The notes under the pieces were generated by a model. That model worked only from the letters and a program-made list of their open reading frames with translations, searched no databases and had not been told where the DNA came from. DNA of 64,000 bases, from assembly GCA_963924555.1 (NCBI GenBank), contig OZ004597.1, positions 3,862,404 to 3,926,403 on the forward strand. The letters are read 5' to 3'. This document shows positions 22,263 through 33,400 of this stretch, piece after piece. Source of the DNA: Crambe crambe. Taxonomy: Eukaryota > Porifera > Demospongiae > Poecilosclerida > Crambeidae. Position numbers and translations under genes: made by a program. Numbering within the stretch: position 1 is the stretch's first letter; each line of letters starts with the position of its first letter.

Positions 22263-22779
22263 ATGTTCATGACGATTCCACAATCCTAAGGATATTTATG
22301 TGGGGTGCAAAATCCACTAGGAGGGTACAAAAATTATTGGGGGCCGGTAGCCAGATTGAGTGTAGCTAGTAGAGAAAGTATGAATGAAGAAAAGTTTGTG
22401 GAGACATAGCTAGCTGGTGAAGTGAATGTTTGCTATGCAACTTCCATGAGTGATAGTTACCTCTCAAAAAATTAATGTATTCCATTCCTATATCTGCAAG
22501 TTACACATGATCAATTTTCATACACAACTAGTTAAGTCCATCTAACACACCATGAACTATTTCAATGGATTCTTCAGCTAGCAATTATTATACAATACAC
22601 ATAAAAGCCTGGACTGTATGTAGCTATGTTCACAACTACTTGCTCAGTGATCACATGACATGTAAATCTACATGGTATGAGCAACTTCTGGATGACTAAT
22701 TGTGTATCAAATGAATGAATGAATGAATGTTTTTAAAAAGTGATTAGCAACTCGGGAAGCTTACTATAACAAACGACTC

Positions 22780-23676
22780 TTACAGTGGAAGTTTGGAGTA
22801 CACAAACCCTGCAATAATGTCTGACCCAGTCTCTACAAATGCATGTGGTAAACCATATCTGCAAAGGTTGATGTCCTTGCCTGGGTATCTTTGGGCCATA
22901 TCCATGTAGCTAGTTTCAACATTCCACGTGTCATTTGTGCCATAATAAAATACAAGCTTGTCTATGTGTTGATCTATGATGTCCAATGGTGGCTCTGCTA
23001 CAACATTCATTTGATTGGTGATCATCATGAGCATGTTATAGACACACCTATTATCAATATTCATGGCCCCTTTAACCATGTACTCAATCTGCTCTGGAGG
23101 AGTTGTGTGGAAGTACCAGCTGAAAACTATCCGTTGTATGAACTCGGGAAGCATTGTAATGATCCAGAACATAGTCGTGATTGGTACACGAAATACGCTC
23201 CAGAAATAAGCATTTGAAAGGCACTTTGGAGACTGGGATAATTTTTCTACAGTTGGAAAGAGAAGAATTATCTTTTCTACTCTCAACGTATCCATATGTG
23301 GTAACATTTGCAGTGTCATCCAACAGCCTATGGAATGAGCCACTATGTAAAGTTTTGTCTTGGTACTAACATATTCCTTCAAATAGCATAACTTGTGAGT
23401 AATATTATCCTCTAAGCTGTACCAGTCCCTGGAGGAGCTTTCAGTCCCTACAGTGGTACTTTTCACACAGCCTGGAGATTGACCGGCATGGGAAATCACC
23501 GTCACGTCAAAATTTCCTCTTCCCAGCTGGAACAGCTTCTCAGCAAACGGTATGTAGAAATGTGGCATTCCAGGACTCCCAGGGATTATAAATAGCAAAG
23601 ACTCACATTCTTCACTCGCATTGGTCTTCAGAGAGAAAAGGTGAGACTGAATTCCATTGATCTCCACGATCTCCAT
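22780..23676 (-). CDS. LDAH: Lipid droplet-associated hydrolase
   Basis: Single-exon gene of 298 aa in the LDAH (C2orf43) alpha/beta hydrolase family, which sits on lipid droplets. Seen: the family block LLFIIPGSPGMPHFYIPFAEKL with the oxyanion region; VTVISHAGQSPG; the nucleophile elbow YIVAHSIGCW; LLFPTVEKLSQSP; a hydrophobic stretch that fits the membrane-inserted hairpin; KLVFYYGTNDTWN with the likely acid Asp; and GLPHAFVE with the catalytic His. The first ATG (MEIVEING) is at 23674-23676; the frame is open a little further upstream without an ATG. Length is close to vertebrate LDAH. It ends at 22780 and lies about 95 bp from the SPDL1 stop codon, in the same orientation. Confidence 0.93.
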   Translation of the reverse strand: MEIVEINGIQSHLFSLKTNASEECESLLFIIPGSPGMPHFYIPFAEKLFQLGRGNFDVTVISHAGQSPGCVKSTTVGTESSSRDWYSLEDNITHKLCYLKEYVSTKTKLYIVAHSIGCWMTLQMLPHMDTLRVEKIILLFPTVEKLSQSPKCLSNAYFWSVFRVPITTMFWIITMLPEFIQRIVFSWYFHTTPPEQIEYMVKGAMNIDNRCVYNMLMMITNQMNVVAEPPLDIIDQHIDKLVFYYGTNDTWNVETSYMDMAQRYPGKDINLCRYGLPHAFVETGSDIIAGFVYSKLPL

Positions 23677-23769
23677 TATAGATATAAACGCTATAGCTGA
23701 TAGCTGCACTGCGCATGCGTGATAATAATGTATGTAGAATCATAAATCTATGCTGTACATGTAACACTA

Positions 23770-26700
23770 CTACTGTTGTGGGCATTTGTTTACATTATCC
23801 TTGCTATTAACATGAACTACATTAGTAGGTGGAATATGATTTTCTCCAGCAGAGTGATCGTCAGGTTTTATCTTCTGTACCTATAAAGAAGGACAAAAAA
23901 CAAAGATAAAATTGACTTCTGTAGCTGTGCATGCAGCCATCTTGACAAGGTACATTTATGAGTATTTTTTTTAATTATAATGCTGCAAGGATTATTTCAT
24001 AGGTCTAATTTTCATACCACATTGATCTGAATTTGGCCAGAAAGCCATGCAACAATAACTGACTTCTTGTCGTTATACAGACCATGTGGCATCAAAATTA
24101 GATGAGGCAAATAAAACTCACTTTATGATCAGAGGAGGTATTCATAGGACCGATTTGTAGACGTAAATGTGACAACTGCCCTTCTAACTCAGTCCCTTGT
24201 TTGTTGATTTCCTTATCAAGGTCTTCAAGGATATTTATGGGTTTACAAGGGGCAATCCTTGTAGCATCATCCAATAATTTAGAAGTTGGTTCTGAAGCCA
24301 AGTTCTCATTTGTAGGCGGGCATTTAGGAATGTTGTGCTCAGTCTCTGCTTGTGGGGAGGAGTTAAGACGATGCTTTTGTCTTGTTCTTGATTTCAATTG
24401 CTCCTCAAGGTACCTTTTTTCTGCTTCGTGTTGTTTGCTAACAGTCTTTTCTGTGTACATTAATAAGATAGTTCACAAGGGTACATGTTAGTATGAATTT
24501 GAGTGTCTCGAAGAAAATAATGTCGATATCATGCATACCTTGTTCAAGTTCCTCTATGACTTCGTGGATTTTCATGCGGAGTTTTGTTTGTTCTTTCTTG
24601 AACTTTGCCTGTTCCTGCTGACTTTGGTGGAGTTTGGCCTCAGCCTCACTCAGTTTATTGGACTCCCACAATAGCTGTGTCCGCTTAAGGTCCAGTTCCT
24701 TTGTCACAGCACTATGTGACTTCCTGTTGGCAACAATTATACACATGTACAACTCACAAATATCTTATCTCAGGTCAGAATAAATTTGTCAAGAAAAGCT
24801 GTTCACCTTGGCATGACAAAACAGCCCACATTCCATAAAATCTGTGATACCCAGCTAATCTAATCCTGAAAGCAGAGTTAGGTTTTCATGACTCATTCCA
24901 GATAATTATGCAATCCCCTCACATACTACAACTCACTTTCCCTGTTCCAGCTCCTGCTCCAAAAAGTGTATGTACTCTGCTTTATCTCCAAAGTCAACAA
25001 AGGCCGACATGTATTTTTTAATGTCTTGTACCGCAACAGCCTCAGCTTGCTGGCGCTCCATTCTATGAAGCTTGACAGCAAGTGTCTGGATCTCACTCTT
25101 ACTCTGGCTGAGAGCTCTCTGTAATCTTTGAACCTGAGCAGCATCTGCATTTGCAGCACTATACTGGCAGAGTAGAGCTGACATTTCCGCCTAAAACAAT
25201 ATCCTAGGTTAATGCCGAATAGAGTAACGTGATTGGTAAGTTAGAGGGTGCTAAGCTCACTAGCCCTGACTCTCAGGGTATATAATGTATGCTTTATGTG
25301 GAATGGATATGTTCTAGATACCTTGACCAAAATGATCTTCGGTATTTAAAAACCCTTGGGGCCCTTACACTTCCCCTTAGCATCCAAAGATTTTATTATT
25401 ATTGTAGCTATGTGACCTGTGTAATTATTCAACAGCTGTATAATAGTTAGACATGGACCGAGACCAGTAAAAGGGCCCTGGGCTATATTATATATACAAG
25501 CCTGAGTGCAACATTGTGTGGGTTACATGGTCACCATGAGATGTTCATAGGTAGAATGTACATACAATGACCAATGATTCTTACATACCAAGTAGAAAAA
25601 TAAAACTGCTTCTCTACATGTTTAGTGTTTTAGACATCATACAAGGCTACTTTCACATTTACTCTATGGAAATCAAACCAAATCATACTATCTAAAAGAC
25701 TGTATTTACACACTATTGCAAGTAGATGCTTAATGAGGATTTGTGTTGATTTACATGTGTACAATCCTTTACCAAGATCATTCACACAAAATGTTTCTGC
25801 TCCAGACCTTTATTTTTCCTATCTCAGTACTACTATCATCTATTGCTCAGAAAACACAGATAGTTCAGTGAGGTGACCATTGGCAGCAATAGTGACGACC
25901 ATTACCAAAAATTCAAATACACCTAGGTTCATTTCTTTATTATTTTTCCACTTGGGATGCATTTACTCGAAAAAGGGGGGGGGAAGATATTTCTCTACTC
26001 ACCGTGCTCACCCAATTATACTGCTTACTTTCATTTTCTTGAGTTGCTGCGTAGTCACAACATGTGTTCTCTCCAAACTCTCATACTTGACTTTCATACT
26101 AATCATCTTGCGTTCAATGTCCACTCGCCTATCATCCACTTCTCCGAACAAGGAATTCCCAACAGTCTTGGAGTGATCGGTTCCATCCACCTCTGGGCTC
26201 TTCAATAATTCTAGTTGAGCTGCAAGTTCCACACTGTGGTCCTTAGCTACCTATTGGAAGATGCACATTATAACATTGATTGAAGAATAGGAGAAGTGGG
26301 GGATAGTGCCAATGCACTTAGTGCATTGTATACATTATGTATGGTATAAACATATGCTATTGGTATGCTTCACCTGCATGGCATCATACCACTCTTTTGC
26401 TGTCTTATCTCTCTCTAAGCATTCCTCCTCTAGTCCAGCTATCTTCTGTTGTAGTGTAGTAATCTCCATCATAGCCACCTCCAGCTCCCCTGCTTTCTCC
26501 ATCATCTCTAACTCAAGACCTTCACACCGCATCTTCTCTGGAGGAAATAAATACAAGGAAATTAACTCGTGGCCCCTTAGAGAATGGAGCCTACTGGTTT
26601 ATAATTCGGTCACCACATTCATGAGCAGGATTAGCTACAAGTACAACTATGATAGAGTCATACCATTATTGTAGAGCTTATCCAAATCCATCAGCTCATT

Positions 26701-28077
26701 ATGCAGCATACTTGTACTGCCTTGAGAACTAATCTCCTCTCTCAGTTGACATATTATCTCCTCTTGCTTCTTCAGCTTCTCTTGATAAGTCTTACTGTGT
26801 ACCTAGAAGACCGATAATGCTTACTTGTAAACACTAGCATAGGAAGGGCTGTGTGGTGAGTTTGAACTAGCCATTGGGTGGTGGCACATAGCAACGCACG
26901 TGCTAACAATTAAATTTTAGTCTTTCTTACATAACTCCGAAATTACTATAGCTATGGACTTCAAATTGCACAGAGTTATAAGGTAGTATATCACTAATAC
27001 ACACACTAAAAATGATGGAAAAAGGTTAATTCTTACAGGTGCTATGAGTTTTTTTACTCTTTAGAGATAAAAAGCATTGTTTCTCACCGACCGCTGGAAT
27101 TAAGTGGCTGATTTTTGGCCTAGAGCTTCTTAGTAGCCCTCTCTACAAAATTACAGAAGGATTTGTTGGTATCTACTTTACTTTTTGAGTTCCCAAAAGT
27201 GAGCATTTAAGTTCCTGGGCTAAATCGAAAAGTAAAATAGATATCAACAAACCCTTCTGTAATTTTTTAGAGAGTGGTGCTAGAAAGCTACAAACAAAAA
27301 TCAGCCAGTGAAGTTTGGTGGTTGGTGAGAAGTAATGCTTTTTAGTTTGGATTTGAAAACTGTTCATAGCACCTGTAGAATTTGATCTTGCTTCTTCATT
27401 TTTTGTATGTGTAGTCTGCTTTATAGCCATGTGCAGTTTAAAGTCTATGGTGCAAGTAGTTTTGGAGATATGACCCCTTAGCAACCATGTGTGGGCGAGA
27501 TGTGCCACCACCCTTAATCTAGCCATGGCATAAATTCCAGCCTGGGTCATAGTATCTGTGGCTAATTAATTACATTTAGCCTTCCTATCTCTCCTTTAAG
27601 ATCATCATTGCAGAGCATAAGTTTCGAGATCTTTTTGCCATGGACTTCAGAGAGTCTTTTCTGATGCATGGCCTGCTCCTGCTCAAATTGAGAGATTGTC
27701 ACCTCCAGCTCTTGCTGAAGAGATCTAGCTGATGTCTGCTGGCACTCTAACTTCATCTTCAAGGAATAATTTTCTTGCTCGAGCACCTGGAACATGAGAG
27801 GATTGGAATAGCTACAACCATATTAAATTTGAAACCTTTTGTCTGACACATGCACACACAATTATTGGATAACTTCCATCCGATATAGCTAGCTACATAC
27901 TTCCAGTTTTTCCGCATGTTCCTTTTCTAGAGTCTCCAACTTGTCATTCAGCAGTTGGTTTGTGCTGAGGAGTGTATTGCCACATTCTGCTGCCTTATAC
28001 AAGTTATTGCGAGTATTTTCCAACTCCTCCTCTAGCTGGGAAACACGTAGTTTCAGACTATCTACAGACACAGACAT
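23770..28077 (-). CDS. SPDL1: Spindly dynein/kinetochore adaptor
   Basis: Coiled-coil adaptor that recruits dynein-dynactin to kinetochores. The N-terminal exon (ATG at 28075-28077) has the CC1-box pattern (LYKAAECGNTLL), which in human Spindly binds dynein light intermediate chain. Long heptad-repeat exons follow (27570-27800, about 26690-26805, 26370-26550, 26030-26250, 24930-25195, 24540-24730, 24100-24460). The Spindly motif that binds dynactin's pointed end is clear: GNSLFGEVDDRR then ISMKVKYESL, nearly the human sequence. The last exon (23770-23879) ends in NKCPQQ-stop; human Spindly also ends in CPQQ, its farnesylation box. A fold-back element sits in one intron (26875-27518), and about 830 bp of unrecognised intron lies at 25200-26028. 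Confidence 0.93.
26875..27518. mobile_element. Fold-back (palindromic) DNA element, 8-bp TSD
   Basis: A 644-bp imperfect palindrome within a SPDL1 intron. The ends pair (GGGTGGTGGCAC with GTGCCACCACCC) and the arms pair down to a centre near 27200 (AGAAGGATTTGTTGGTATCTAC against AGATATCAACAAACCCTTCT). It is flanked by CTAGCCAT at 26867-26874 and 27519-27526. An 8-bp duplication fits hAT-type transposition. No transposase remains; the one long open frame here follows the palindrome and looks incidental. Confidence 0.75.
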
Positions 28078-28343
28078 CTCTTTGATTTGATTTTAGCGCC
28101 CTTTTCCTACAGGTGTGCAACATTTCGAATATTTAGCTCCTCCTCTTTCGCTGTGCAGCATGCAAAATTTGCTGCACGATGAAATTTTTATATGCATAAT
28201 TCTAATATTCAATCACCCTGCCTGGCCTTCCATGATCCAGCTTACATGTGCAAGTCACATGCTGCATGTTGTTTTATTAATAAACAGCTGCAAAACTATA
28301 AAAATGAAGCTAGTGCAATTACTGCCAGGTATTATCTGTGAAC
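28078..28343. promoter_or_regulatory. Divergent promoter region SPDL1/secreted protein
   Basis: 266 bp between the SPDL1 start codon and the start of the small secreted gene. A TATAAAA box is visible at 28297-28303, about 45 bp upstream of the plus-strand ATG, unlike the other divergent promoters in this window, where I see no TATA box. Confidence 0.5.
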
Positions 28344-28700
28344 ATGAAGCTGATTGCAGTCTCCATTGCACTGCTATTGAGCAGTATTTCAGTGACAGAG
28401 TCTATTCACTACATTAAAAGCGGTGGCTGCCTTTCTGAGAATACCACTATACCTTACATATCAGCTGAAGAGTTCTATTATCTTCCTAGCAGGATCAACC
28501 AGATCCAAAATGGTGATACTAAGAGCAGGAAGATATTTGAAAATAGGGAAAGATGTCTTCCCTATGCCCCTTATGGGAGGTACCTGGAGTACAGATTATA
28601 TCCTAACAAGGCTGATGCTAACAGGATAGTCAGGCAGCAGTACAAGAACATTTATTACTTCACTCAAAATCACTATGCATCATTTTATAAAGTGTACTGA
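28344..28700 (+). CDS. Unrecognised small secreted protein
   Basis: Single-exon open frame of 118 aa. ATG at 28344-28346; the frame extends one GTG codon upstream without an ATG. Seen: a clear signal peptide (Lys followed by a hydrophobic core LIAVSIALLLSSISV, likely cleavage near TES|IHY), then about 98 residues rich in Tyr, Asn and Arg with only two Cys (GGCLS and RERCLP), one NTT glycosylation sequon and a C terminus rich in aromatic residues. I do not recognise a family. A TATA box lies about 45 bp upstream and the gene is divergent from SPDL1. It may be a lineage-specific secreted peptide or matrix protein; a first exon of a longer gene is possible but no donor is obvious. Confidence 0.6.
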   Translation: MKLIAVSIALLLSSISVTESIHYIKSGGCLSENTTIPYISAEEFYYLPSRINQIQNGDTKSRKIFENRERCLPYAPYGRYLEYRLYPNKADANRIVRQQYKNIYYFTQNHYASFYKVY

Positions 28701-30402
28701 GACTCAGAGTAGTGAAACTTACTTTAGCTAGTTCATTTTTTTAATTTTTTTTTTTTTTTTTTTTTTGTATAGCTAGGCCACTTAGCTATGCTATTGTTGT
28801 TCAGTAACTTTCAGTTCTAAGCCTCTATAATTATTAGCTATAATATAAGCTTTGAGAGTATCAAGATCATAGGCTTAGTTAATAAATGATCATGGCCAGT
28901 GCTAGCTATTATCTTTATTGGGAGTCAAGTTTCCTACACCATGACTTTGTACATGGCTTACTTCTTACCCAGCCAGGTGCACATTAATAGCTGGCCTGGG
29001 ATTCATGCAAACATGATTTGTAGGATAGGAATTGAAGAGTTATGGTTGAACAAAATGGATTTATAGGAAAGTTGGAACCTATGGTAATTAGTATGCAATC
29101 CTAGCTATCAAAATTAGCCATTATAGGCTGGGAACAAGACTACAGCTACTGTTTCCCTTCTTCTTTTCTTGAGTAGCTAATACTGGTGTTGGATGCTTCA
29201 GGGAAAATTGCCATCTCCACCTCCCAGCGTATTTTTATGGCTAGGAGAGAAGTAGCTTGGAATGCCTCTCAACCCCTCCTTAATCTTACTTGTTAATTCA
29301 TTAACTTTGGTACTATAATTCATTTTATTTTTTAGCCCTTGCCAAGACCATTCCTCAAACTATAGAACCTTGTCGCCCTAGGGTCATTTTATCATCGTTA
29401 TTATCTTGTACATGTACATTCACTTCTAAGAAGTTGGTTTACCCCCCCCCCCCCCCCCCCCCCCCCCCAATAACATTTTGAGCAAGTGGTAGCTATTCAC
29501 CTTTTAGGCTACATGCAGATGGACCTTTGCTACATGCATGTATGTGACTTCAGTCTTATTGCAATACTGAAAGAAAAACCATAGCTCTGTTTGTAATGGG
29601 AACTCGGATTGAAGTACAATTATGATTATAGCTGCTGAGAATAGTAACAACATTTATGATTGATTGCAATATTATCTCAAATCTCAATTAGCATAAGTAG
29701 GGGGGGAGGGTTTACTTCACTCGCCAATAGTGTATACTTGTATAAATTATAAATCATATTGGTTTTTCCAATAATGTGTGTGAACATGCACCGATTTGCT
29801 ATGGAGACAGAAAAATAAATGCACTTTGAGACAGGAGTACATTGCTTCGCTCGCCAACTGAATATGTGACAGTCGAGGGTAGAAATCAAACTTTATTTAC
29901 GTTTTAGTCAAAGTTTCCTTTTGTCATGACTGATGCTTTACAATACAATCTTCTGCCTTTCGAAAGTAGAAAGCGTGAATACTACCCTCGACTGTCACAT
30001 ATATTACACAAATATAAACTAGTTGAAGCCTTATAGCTATGTAAGCCACAAGCTTATTATTGCGCGTGGAATCGCCTGGGGACGAGGCTAAGCCACACAT
30101 ATGTAGGCTACTGTACTAATGATTAAATCCCACTGGTATGTACACAGAAAAATAAACTTGTCACTCTTTTTGGCCATGCATAATGCCTTATATTACTTTA
30201 GTGACTAAAATTCTCATCGATAATAAGAATAATAATAATACAAGTAAATAAAAGACATTTCATTTAAGAAATGAAAGAGGGTAGCAAAATAACCACAGCT
30301 CCTTATATAGTTAAAAGACTAAATTGATACTACTAGCTTACGTAAATAAATCAATAGCTTGTTTAGTGTCTCTAAACTTACATACTTGTGTACACTACTT
30401 AA
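28701..30402. other. Intergenic region with homopolymer tracts
   Basis: 1.7 kb between the secreted gene and the TRPA stop codon. It contains a T tract (28738-28766), a C tract (29443-29468) and the TA-flanked MITE listed separately. No gene recognised. Confidence 0.7.
29865..29999. mobile_element. 135-bp MITE with TA target duplication
   Basis: Perfect 18-bp terminal inverted repeats (TGTGACAGTCGAGGGTAG and its complement), flanked on both sides by TA (29863-29864 and 30000-30001), enclose 99 bp without coding content. This structure fits a Tc1/mariner-type non-autonomous element. Identical ends suggest a fairly recent insertion. Confidence 0.85.
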
Positions 30403-33400
30403 CTAAATGTACGAACGGGACTCTTCCTTCTCTGGAGATGCAGACTTCCCTGGCTCCTTCTTTACCATTTGCTGGATCAGCTTTTCCATCGCTATATTTC
30501 TCTCTGTTAGTTCAGTAATGGCATCGTGCATCTTTTTCATATCCATTATCAGGTCTCGAGTTTGAGACTGAAGTTGCATAATTGGAAGCTGAAAAATTTC
30601 AGAAACAAATTTCAATGGCTCATGCTAATTCCAAGGGGAGTATCAGATTAAGCCGGCCTGTGATTAAATTTGCACAGGACCACCACTAAATACAGTCCAG
30701 AGAAGTACTTCTCATGCAAGACTGTAGCCAGAAGTTCAAAACAGGGAAAGTAAGTTACTAGAGGGGTGGTGTGATTGTTGACCTGTGGCCTGAGGTCATA
30801 GCTGGGGAGTGCAGGGTGGGAAGTCACATGCAAAGGTTTCCATTTTGTGAAGTTTATGGAAGGTTAATGACCTAGCACAAAAAAGAAAACAACAAATTCA
30901 TGATGCTACTAATAAGGTGGCTACAGCACTGTATCCATATCTATTAGATACATGTCTGGTAGAGGTTGAACTCTTGTGCTATTCAATGTTGGCTATTATA
31001 AGCAGCAATAACTGACATAGGTAGTGATTCTTCGAATACTGTCAAACAAATCACCATTGTCATGTGACATCACTATTTCTCTGACTACAACATCCTAATG
31101 TACTTACAGGTTGAGGGCTAAGAGCATTGGTGATATTTTCCGAGTTATCATAGCGCTCTGTGTCAGCATCAGATACATAGTGAGTGATCTTCTCCAAGAT
31201 GTTGAGTCTCCTGTTAGGCTTGATGGTGCGTTCTCCTCTGATAAACCAACGTCTCAGACGGACGGGCAGCAATACCTCCACATTCAGAACTAAGTCAACC
31301 TGGATTAACATATCCCAATTTCCATCATCATGTCAATAATATGCTCTCCTCTGAATGAAACATATACAATTACCTCATCACAGATGCCTCCGAGGGTACT
31401 AGCTAATGGGTAAGGGATATCATAATTACCTCATCACAAAGGATTGCTATGCAGGTATTAGGTAAGGGATATCATAAAGGATGTCATAATTACCTCATCG
31501 TTAAGGTATTAGCTAATAGGTAAGGGATGTCATGTCATAAAGCAGTGGAATAATTAAGATCAACTTCCTAGCTAGGTAGGTCACACATGAACTCACCTTC
31601 AATGCTAACCGCTTTAGTACAGCAGCATCCTGGATACCTTTGATGTCATCAACAGCCAGACCAACCTAATCGATTCCATTGAAATGATATTATAAGCCAC
31701 ATAATTAAATGTAAACTCTACATCATTCATAGTGGAAATAATCTTATGAGGTATGTACTCAACTACTTTGTCACAGGAACGTATTCTCATGCAATGACAA
31801 GATCTAGGCTGCAGGGTTCTATCTACATTGGTCACAATGTACCCCTAGCCTCGAACCCAGCCTCTTTTTTCCTTTTTTGGGGGGGATGGGGAAAAAGAGA
31901 GCCTGGTATCCACTGTTTGCGCATGCGCCAATTTTTGAATTATATAATTAATAAACGCGCATGCGATGACAAGTTTTGACGTCCAGCAAGTGCTACGATC
32001 TCATGCATGATGTCCTATTCCGAGTAGTCTCATATTCCGAGAATGCTTAGATCCTCCTGGGCATCAGAAGTAACAAGGGCTTCAGGGGCACAGAAGAGAA
32101 GCACAAAAGAGAAGGCTATCTGATCTAAGACTGGCAGATGTAGCGAGGTAGTACTGGCCAAAAACATCGTTGGTCGATCATCAGAGCATATATCTACATC
32201 TATGATCAGAGCAACTAGTGGAGAGGCAACCAGTACTGCACTACGCTTCACCAGCATCATCATGAAGGGGAGAGTCTGGTAGAACAGATCTTTCTATAAC
32301 CAGTTTGGTAGAAGTATCCTTCCCATCGTAGACTGCCTTGACAGCAGTGTGTATTGTTCCTTCTTCGGGAATGCCAAGTTTCTCCAAGGAGAAACAAAGA
32401 GCAGCAGCAAAGGAGCACGAGTAAAACTATAGCATGCAGCATTGTACTAGTTGTGCAACCGCGCCCATTAATTATGATGATTGTGTAGCGGAAATATCCG
32501 AGTGATATCCTAATTCCCAGATTTCTGGGAAAAACTGGCGCATGCGCAAACAGTGGATACCAGGCTCTCTTTTTCCCCCGCCCCAAAAAAAGGAAAAGAG
32601 AGGCTGGGTTCGAGGCTAAATGTACCCCATGCCACACTCACAATTTGCCATCATCACAATTTTTATTTTGCACCTACTAAATAATGGGTGTGGCCAAAGG
32701 AAAATGGCATCACTGGGTTAGAACACTGAGGCTGGTGTCAATGCTTCAGTAATTCATATCGATGAATAGTGCTACTTACCAACAGATTAGTCAAGAGAAT
32801 GGGCATCAAAGCTAGAAAAACTATCCAAAGAAAGAAAGAAATTCCAGGGAAAGGTATTTCATTTGTGTCCAAGTCACTCTGTCCAGCACCACCAGGAAAC
32901 TGACGAAATATAGCATCATACTCAAACTCTCCGGTTGTCATGGTCATTGTCTTTACTATAGCACGACCAGGAGTAGCAAATGAGGATCGCTGAAGAAAAA
33001 AAAGTGATCAATAATAGAGCATTTGCAATGCAGTGGCCATTTTGGTCTACAATTAGTATTATGCTCTATGGAGATTGTGCACCAAAATGGCCACTACATT
33101 GACATGGTAAAAGGACACTGAATAATGTACCTACCCGGAAAGGTGGAGCTGGATCAAAGAAGGCCATATAAAAGGCCAATGCAAAGGCAAGTATCAGTAA
33201 CATTGTGAGAATGATCACTTTAATGAAGGTGTAGAAAATATTTAAAAACATCAGCACATATATTCCTGAAAAATGAAAGAAGAAATGTATGAAACAGATT
33301 CTAGGCATATGTAAATTGGATATTAAATAGCAAACCTGTCAGAGGCAATTTTCGAATGAAAATCGTCAAGTGTATCCAAGTGAGGAATACTGCAATGGAG

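Larger units (their letters stand above)
20465..22779. other. Intergenic region, mannosidase to LDAH
   Basis: 2.3 kb between convergent genes. It holds a pyrimidine microsatellite, a two-copy tandem repeat (21483-21706) and a GC-rich palindromic island (22095-22262), each listed separately. No open frame here resembles a known protein and no splice-linked exon set was found. Confidence 0.7.

Noticed and set aside
27173-27550. 125-aa minus-strand frame in a SPDL1 intron
   Set aside because: It lies in the palindromic arms of the fold-back element and has no family resemblance.
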